Shown piece after piece: positions 7,436 through 10,029 of a DNA stretch of 10,029 nt. Numbering within the stretch: position 1 is the first letter of the stretch; each line of letters begins with the position of its first letter. The notes under the pieces are model-generated. The model was given only the letters and a program-made list of their open reading frames with translations. It searched no databases and was not told the origin of the DNA. Where the stretch lies: NCBI GenBank assembly GCA_903930485.1, contig CAIYYO010000315.1, positions 1 to 10,029 of the forward strand, in the 5' to 3' direction. This stretch comes from Methanobacteriota archaeon. Lineage in GTDB: Archaea; Altiarchaeota; Altiarchaeia; IMC4; QMZM01. The translations under genes and the position numbers were made by a program.

Positions 7436-8751
7436 TTTTTCCTCCTGCTTCGAACGTTGTCGAGTATCTTCCTTATCTCTCCGGAATCGATGTCCGGAGC
7501 CGCATCTTGGCCCATCCTCTTTCTGACCCCTGCCCTTTTCGGCATCCCGTAACCGGTCTCTTCGAGCATCTTGACCTTCTCGTCTATCGTCCTTTGAGTG
7601 ACCCCTTCGGCCAAAGCCATCTCGCGCAGCTTTGCGTAAAAATCTTTCAGGCCGATGTTGTTCGGGCAACGTTCTTCACATTTACCGCACTGCAGGCACC
7701 TCCAGATGGCGCCGCCCTTTAACACCTCGTCGAGCCGGCCTTCGAGCAGCGCATCCACGGGCGCTATCGGGTCGAAAGGCTTGTCGGTATTGCGCGTGCT
7801 GACGGCTGCAGTGCATTCCTCGCGGCAGGCCTCGCAGTGGCTTTCGAGTTCGCTTCTGTCGAAGCATTTTGCGATCCTTATCCCATCCTCTGAAGGGCCT
7901 ATGCCTATCTTTTTCATTAAGTCGTCCGTTTTGGTCGCGTGACCTTCCAGGAACAAACTTTCCGGAGGCACGCCTAATGCGAGGCATAGCAACTCGCTGA
8001 TATGCAAGACAGGTATCGCGTATTCCTTCAGTTCCGGTGGAAGCATGTCGAAGCGCATGAAACAGGCCGGGCACGCGGTGACGACGCAGTCTGCGCCTGC
8101 CTTTTTGATGTCTGCAAGCTTTTTCAGGAGCATCGCGTCGCCTTCCTCCTTGTCGAAAGAGATAACCGGTATGCCGCAGCAATCCACCTTGCTCTCGTAA
8201 TCGACGCTTGTCGCTCCCGTCACAGTCACGAGGTCGTCCATCGACCTCGGATCCCTGGGGTCGTCGCTCGAGACTGCCGGCGGGTATATCGCGTGGCAGC
8301 CGTAATGTACTGCAACTTTTATGCCCTTCAGGGGTTTTTTCACGAGGGATTTGATGATGGGGTTCTTTGCATTAAGCAGGTTTAATAAGTGAACTACTTG
8401 GAGTCCTCCGTTGTATTTCGTTCCCTGCGGGAGCGTCGAGTTTATCTCGGCTCGTGTCATCGGGTTCTCAAGCTCTTCCTGGGCACCGTGCAGGACGTTA
8501 TAGCACCCGTTGCAGGCCACAAGGAGCCTTTTGCCATGCCTTTGTGCGAGCGCCAGGTTCCTCGCCGAAAGGCAAAGGGATGATTCCTTCCCGTAAGCCC
8601 GGATATAAATCGGGTCAGGGCAGCATCCGAACTCCTTTACTTCCGCGGGTTCGACGCCTAGGGAGTCCAGTAAGGCTTTCGTGCTTTTTATTAGGAACGG
8701 GTAATTGTGGGTGAAGGTGCATCCCCAGAATACGGGCATCGTTTGTTTCAT
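7432..8751 (-). CDS. Fused HdrB-HdrC-like iron-sulfur oxidoreductase
   Basis: The 439-residue product looks like heterodisulfide reductase subunits B and C joined in the order B then C. Residues 1-250 carry two complete CCG domains: C11-x31-C43C44-x35-C80-x2-C83 and C152-x38-C191C192-x34-C227-x2-C230, the cysteine pattern that binds noncubane [4Fe-4S] clusters. Residues about 290-400 form an HdrC-like part with Cys296, 306, 309 and 313 (C-x9-C-x2-C-x3-C, unusual spacing) and a standard cluster C352-x2-C355-x2-C358-x3-C362-P. There are no membrane segments and no flavin domain. Proteins of this superfamily pass electrons to or from thiols, quinones or other carriers. As first gene of the glt operon, its stop overlapping gltB1 by ATGA, it probably feeds electrons to glutamate synthase; the native donor is unknown. 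GlpC-, LldE- or GlcF-like roles are alternatives. The ATG at 8751 has a TATA box 33 nt upstream and no Shine-Dalgarno. Confidence 0.85.
   Translation of the reverse strand: MKQTMPVFWGCTFTHNYPFLIKSTKALLDSLGVEPAEVKEFGCCPDPIYIRAYGKESSLCLSARNLALAQRHGKRLLVACNGCYNVLHGAQEELENPMTRAEINSTLPQGTKYNGGLQVVHLLNLLNAKNPIIKSLVKKPLKGIKVAVHYGCHAIYPPAVSSDDPRDPRSMDDLVTVTGATSVDYESKVDCCGIPVISFDKEEGDAMLLKKLADIKKAGADCVVTACPACFMRFDMLPPELKEYAIPVLHISELLCLALGVPPESLFLEGHATKTDDLMKKIGIGPSEDGIRIAKCFDRSELESHCEACREECTAAVSTRNTDKPFDPIAPVDALLEGRLDEVLKGGAIWRCLQCGKCEERCPNNIGLKDFYAKLREMALAEGVTQRTIDEKVKMLEETGYGMPKRAGVRKRMGQDAAPDIDSGEIRKILDNVRSRRKK
7437..7450 (-). promoter_or_regulatory. Strong Shine-Dalgarno for gltB1
   Basis: On the minus strand AGGAGG precedes the gltB1 ATG by about 5 nt, inside the last codons of hdrBC. 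It is the strongest ribosome-binding site in the window and settles the gltB1 start at 7435. Confidence 0.75.
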
Positions 8752-8780
8752 GTTGATCGATTAATATAGCGTATGACATG

Positions 8781-8788
8781 AATAAATA
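8781..8788 (-). promoter_or_regulatory. TATA box of the hdrBC-glt operon
   Basis: Minus-strand TATTTATT is centred about 33 nt before the operon's first ATG at 8751. This predicts a transcript start within about 10 nt of the start codon. The candidate operator (8794-8810) begins 5 bp upstream of this box. Confidence 0.5.
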
Positions 8789-8793
8789 CTGCT

Positions 8794-8810
8794 GGTTTAT
8801 CTTTTAAACC
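8794..8810. promoter_or_regulatory. Inverted repeat GGTTTA-N5-TAAACC, candidate operator
   Basis: GGTTTATCTTTTAAACC is a perfect 6+5+6 inverted repeat in the 82-bp gap between hdrBC and the Lrp/AsnC gene. It covers the regulator's own TATA-like CTTTTAAA (8801-8808) and abuts the upstream side of the operon's TATA box. Lrp-family dimers commonly bind pseudo-palindromes of this length. Bound here, the regulator could repress itself and either activate or repress the operon. Confidence 0.5.
8801..8808 (+). promoter_or_regulatory. TATA box of the Lrp/AsnC regulator gene
   Basis: CTTTTAAA is centred about 29-30 nt before the ATG at 8834. The ATG follows AATAAATTACAAT with no Shine-Dalgarno, so the transcript is probably leaderless or nearly so. 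The box sits inside the inverted repeat 8794-8810, a geometry suited to autorepression. Confidence 0.45.
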
Positions 8811-8833
8811 TCCGTTCCATAATAAATTACAAT

Positions 8834-9430
8834 ATGAAACTAACTAAGAACGAGAAAAAGACCCTCAAGTTGCTCATAGAAAATGGCCGAACCTCGGATG
8901 CCGAAATAGCCCGGATGCTCGCCATCACGCCTCAGGCCGTCGGAAAGATAAGAAAGAAACTCGAAACCGAGGGCATAATACAGGGCTACTCGACGAGCAT
9001 CGACTATGAACGGATAGGCATCAAGATAATGGCCCTCGCCATGTTCAAATTCACGACAGAGGCGCGAAAAACCATACTCACCGAAGAAGACATAAACCAG
9101 AGGATAAAAGGCCCGCACATAATAAACTTCTATCGCGTACCTGAAGGAGACGTTACTCACATAGTGACCTACGGGTTCAGAAGCCTTGAGGAATTGGACC
9201 ACTACTTCCACATACTACAGACCGAAAGGGGCCACGTCTCCGAGATAATCAAACTGTTCATATTCTCATCGGCCAGCATGAGAAAGAAATCAGACAAGGA
9301 GCTGATGATAAAAGTCATAGACGAGATCGGCCATGAAGGATATGCGAGGCCGATGCCTCCCCTCGACGGGAACGAGAAGGTGCCGCCGCTCAAGAAAAAG
9401 CCGCTCGCCGAGATGGGATACAAGAAATAG
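8834..9430 (+). CDS. Lrp/AsnC-family transcriptional regulator
   Basis: The 198-residue product has an N-terminal winged helix-turn-helix (about 2-52): LTKNEKKTLKLLIENGRT, then DAEIARMLAITPQAVGKIRK as the helix pair, ending in EGIIQGYSTSIDYERIG, which is the Lrp-type wing and linker. Residues about 62-147 match the alpha/beta RAM (ligand-binding and oligomerisation) domain, with alternating strands such as IKIMALAMFKF, THIVTYGF and SEIIKLFIF. Typical family members are about 140-165 residues; here about 45 extra residues, charged and then proline/lysine-rich, form a tail. Divergent placement against the glutamate synthase operon suggests it senses an amino acid or nitrogen signal and controls that operon and itself; the ligand cannot be read from sequence. 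Its stop lies 10 bp from the convergent end of the next gene. Confidence 0.85.
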   Translation: MKLTKNEKKTLKLLIENGRTSDAEIARMLAITPQAVGKIRKKLETEGIIQGYSTSIDYERIGIKIMALAMFKFTTEARKTILTEEDINQRIKGPHIINFYRVPEGDVTHIVTYGFRSLEELDHYFHILQTERGHVSEIIKLFIFSSASMRKKSDKELMIKVIDEIGHEGYARPMPPLDGNEKVPPLKKKPLAEMGYKK

Positions 9431-9440
9431 AGCCGGTCCG

Positions 9441-9824
9441 CTAGTCCATGGAGACAAGGCTAAAAGCCCCGCCGAAAAAAAGATACATCCAGCCGATGAA
9501 ACTCGGACCTCCAACTATGAGGACCATCCCCATATAACTGAACAAAGCCGAAACAAGATAAGCGAGTTTGACGCCGAAAACAATCCTGAGCACGGCAAGG
9601 ATCATCAGGATGAAGACGAACGCTATAAGCCAGCTCCCGTTATCCCCTGCCAGCAGGGTATTCAGTTCGCCGCCAGCCTGTTTCGTAGAGTTCGCATCGC
9701 CTGCGGACGCATTGACGCCCCCGTTCCATGAAACAATGGTCGGAAAATAATTAATGAATAACCCCATGAAAAGGCCGGCGATAACGGCCGGTATAAAGCA
9801 AATAAACAAAGCCCTCTTGCCCAT
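9441..9824 (-). CDS. Small four-helix membrane protein of unknown function
   Basis: The 127-residue product has four hydrophobic segments at about 6-30, 66-86, 88-105 and 108-124. The loop between the first two (about 31-63) is polar and contains three N-x-S/T sequons (NAS, NST and NGS), which suggests it faces outside. I do not recognise the family. The ATG at 9824 is preferred over a TTG one codon upstream at 9827. There is no Shine-Dalgarno, but minus-strand TTTTATCT (9854-9847) lies 26-27 nt upstream, suggesting a leaderless message. It lies 46 bp downstream of mscL, and the pyrimidine-rich gap may also end the mscL transcript. Confidence 0.65.
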   Translation of the reverse strand: MGKRALFICFIPAVIAGLFMGLFINYFPTIVSWNGGVNASAGDANSTKQAGGELNTLLAGDNGSWLIAFVFILMILAVLRIVFGVKLAYLVSALFSYMGMVLIVGGPSFIGWMYLFFGGAFSLVSMD

Positions 9825-9862
9825 CAAGAAAGAATAAGGAAAGAAAAGATAAAAGGGATATA
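9825..9862 (-). promoter_or_regulatory. Pyrimidine-rich gap: mscL terminator and/or promoter for the small membrane protein
   Basis: Between mscL and the next gene the minus strand is almost pure pyrimidine, with T4, T4 and T3 runs. This resembles an archaeal T-rich terminator. TTTTATCT at 9854-9847 is also at the right distance to be the TATA box of the gene starting at 9824. The sequence does not separate the two roles. Confidence 0.35.
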
Positions 9863-9870
9863 CGCCTTGA

Positions 9871-10029
9871 TCAGATCTTCTTGGTCGCGTCCTTCTCGCG
9901 CATGACCGTCTTGACTATCAGAAACACCACGGCCGCGATTATCACGAAGTTGATCAACGCATTGACAAAATCTCCGATCGCGAAGTTAACCGGGCCCACC
10001 GCCCAGACCGCCTTCTGCCAATCTCCGCC
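9871..10029 (-). CDS. mscL: Large-conductance mechanosensitive channel MscL, C-terminal part
   Basis: The gene enters from the right edge, so the N-terminus and first helix are missing. The 52 visible residues start GGDWQKAVWAVGPVNFAIGD, the periplasmic loop leading into the second helix. Then comes FVNALINFVIIAAVVF with LIVK, the conserved MscL TM2 pattern (G-x-F-x-x-x-x-I-N-F-x-x-I-A). The C-terminus is a short basic tail (about REKDATKKI), much shorter than the bundle of bacterial MscL. MscL is a pentameric channel that opens at high membrane tension to release solutes during osmotic downshock. It has no obvious link with the nitrogen genes. Confidence 0.85.
   Translation of the reverse strand, partial: GGDWQKAVWAVGPVNFAIGDFVNALINFVIIAAVVFLIVKTVMREKDATKKI

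Noticed and set aside
7436..7669. Upstream extension of gltB1 in the same frame
   Set aside because: It overlaps the HdrC-like coding region, is Arg/Asp/Gly-rich, and AGGAGG marks the start at 7435.
8834..9430. MarR/ArsR-type instead of Lrp-type regulator
   Set aside because: The helix-turn-helix followed by the wing-linker GIIQGYSTSIDYERIG and a RAM-like alpha/beta domain fits Lrp/AsnC.

Overview
The window looks archaeal. Four first-in-transcript genes, and possibly a fifth cut by the left edge, have an archaeal TATA-like box about 25-33 nt before the ATG and no Shine-Dalgarno. Glutamate synthase is split into three separate polypeptides, an HdrB/HdrC-type iron-sulfur protein is present, the regulator is an Lrp/AsnC protein, and terminators look like plain oligo-T. 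ATA and AGG codons are frequent. I cannot fix the lineage; a methanogen-related, Altiarchaeum-like or DPANN-like archaeon would all fit.

Layout, left to right. Positions 1-41 may hold the first codons of a minus-strand gene. Positions 100-1873 (minus) encode the P-II signalling protein GlnK followed by an Amt ammonium transporter, a classic pair. Positions 2016-3868 (plus) hold two exported proteins: a six-bladed NHL beta-propeller with many N-glycosylation sequons and a dockerin-like tail, then a putative lipoprotein. Positions 3886-8751 (minus) form one tight operon: a fused HdrB-HdrC-like iron-sulfur protein, then GltB1 (glutaminase), GltB2 (ferredoxin domain plus FMN/3Fe-4S synthase) and GltB3 (GXGXG domain), with ATGA overlaps at two junctions and 11 nt at the third. 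Divergent from it, at 8834-9430 (plus), is an Lrp/AsnC regulator. The right end (minus) carries a small four-helix membrane protein and the C-terminal part of an MscL mechanosensitive channel.

Most of the region is a nitrogen-assimilation locus: ammonium enters through Amt, GlnK gates it, and the split glutamate synthase makes glutamate from glutamine and 2-oxoglutarate. No NAD(P)H-oxidising small subunit (GltD) and no glutamine synthetase are in the window. The HdrBC-like protein takes the place where an electron-input subunit would be expected, and I regard this as the most interesting feature. The 82-bp divergent promoter region holds a perfect 6+5+6 inverted repeat, GGTTTA-N5-TAAACC. It overlaps the regulator's own TATA box and lies just upstream of the operon's TATA box, a good candidate operator.
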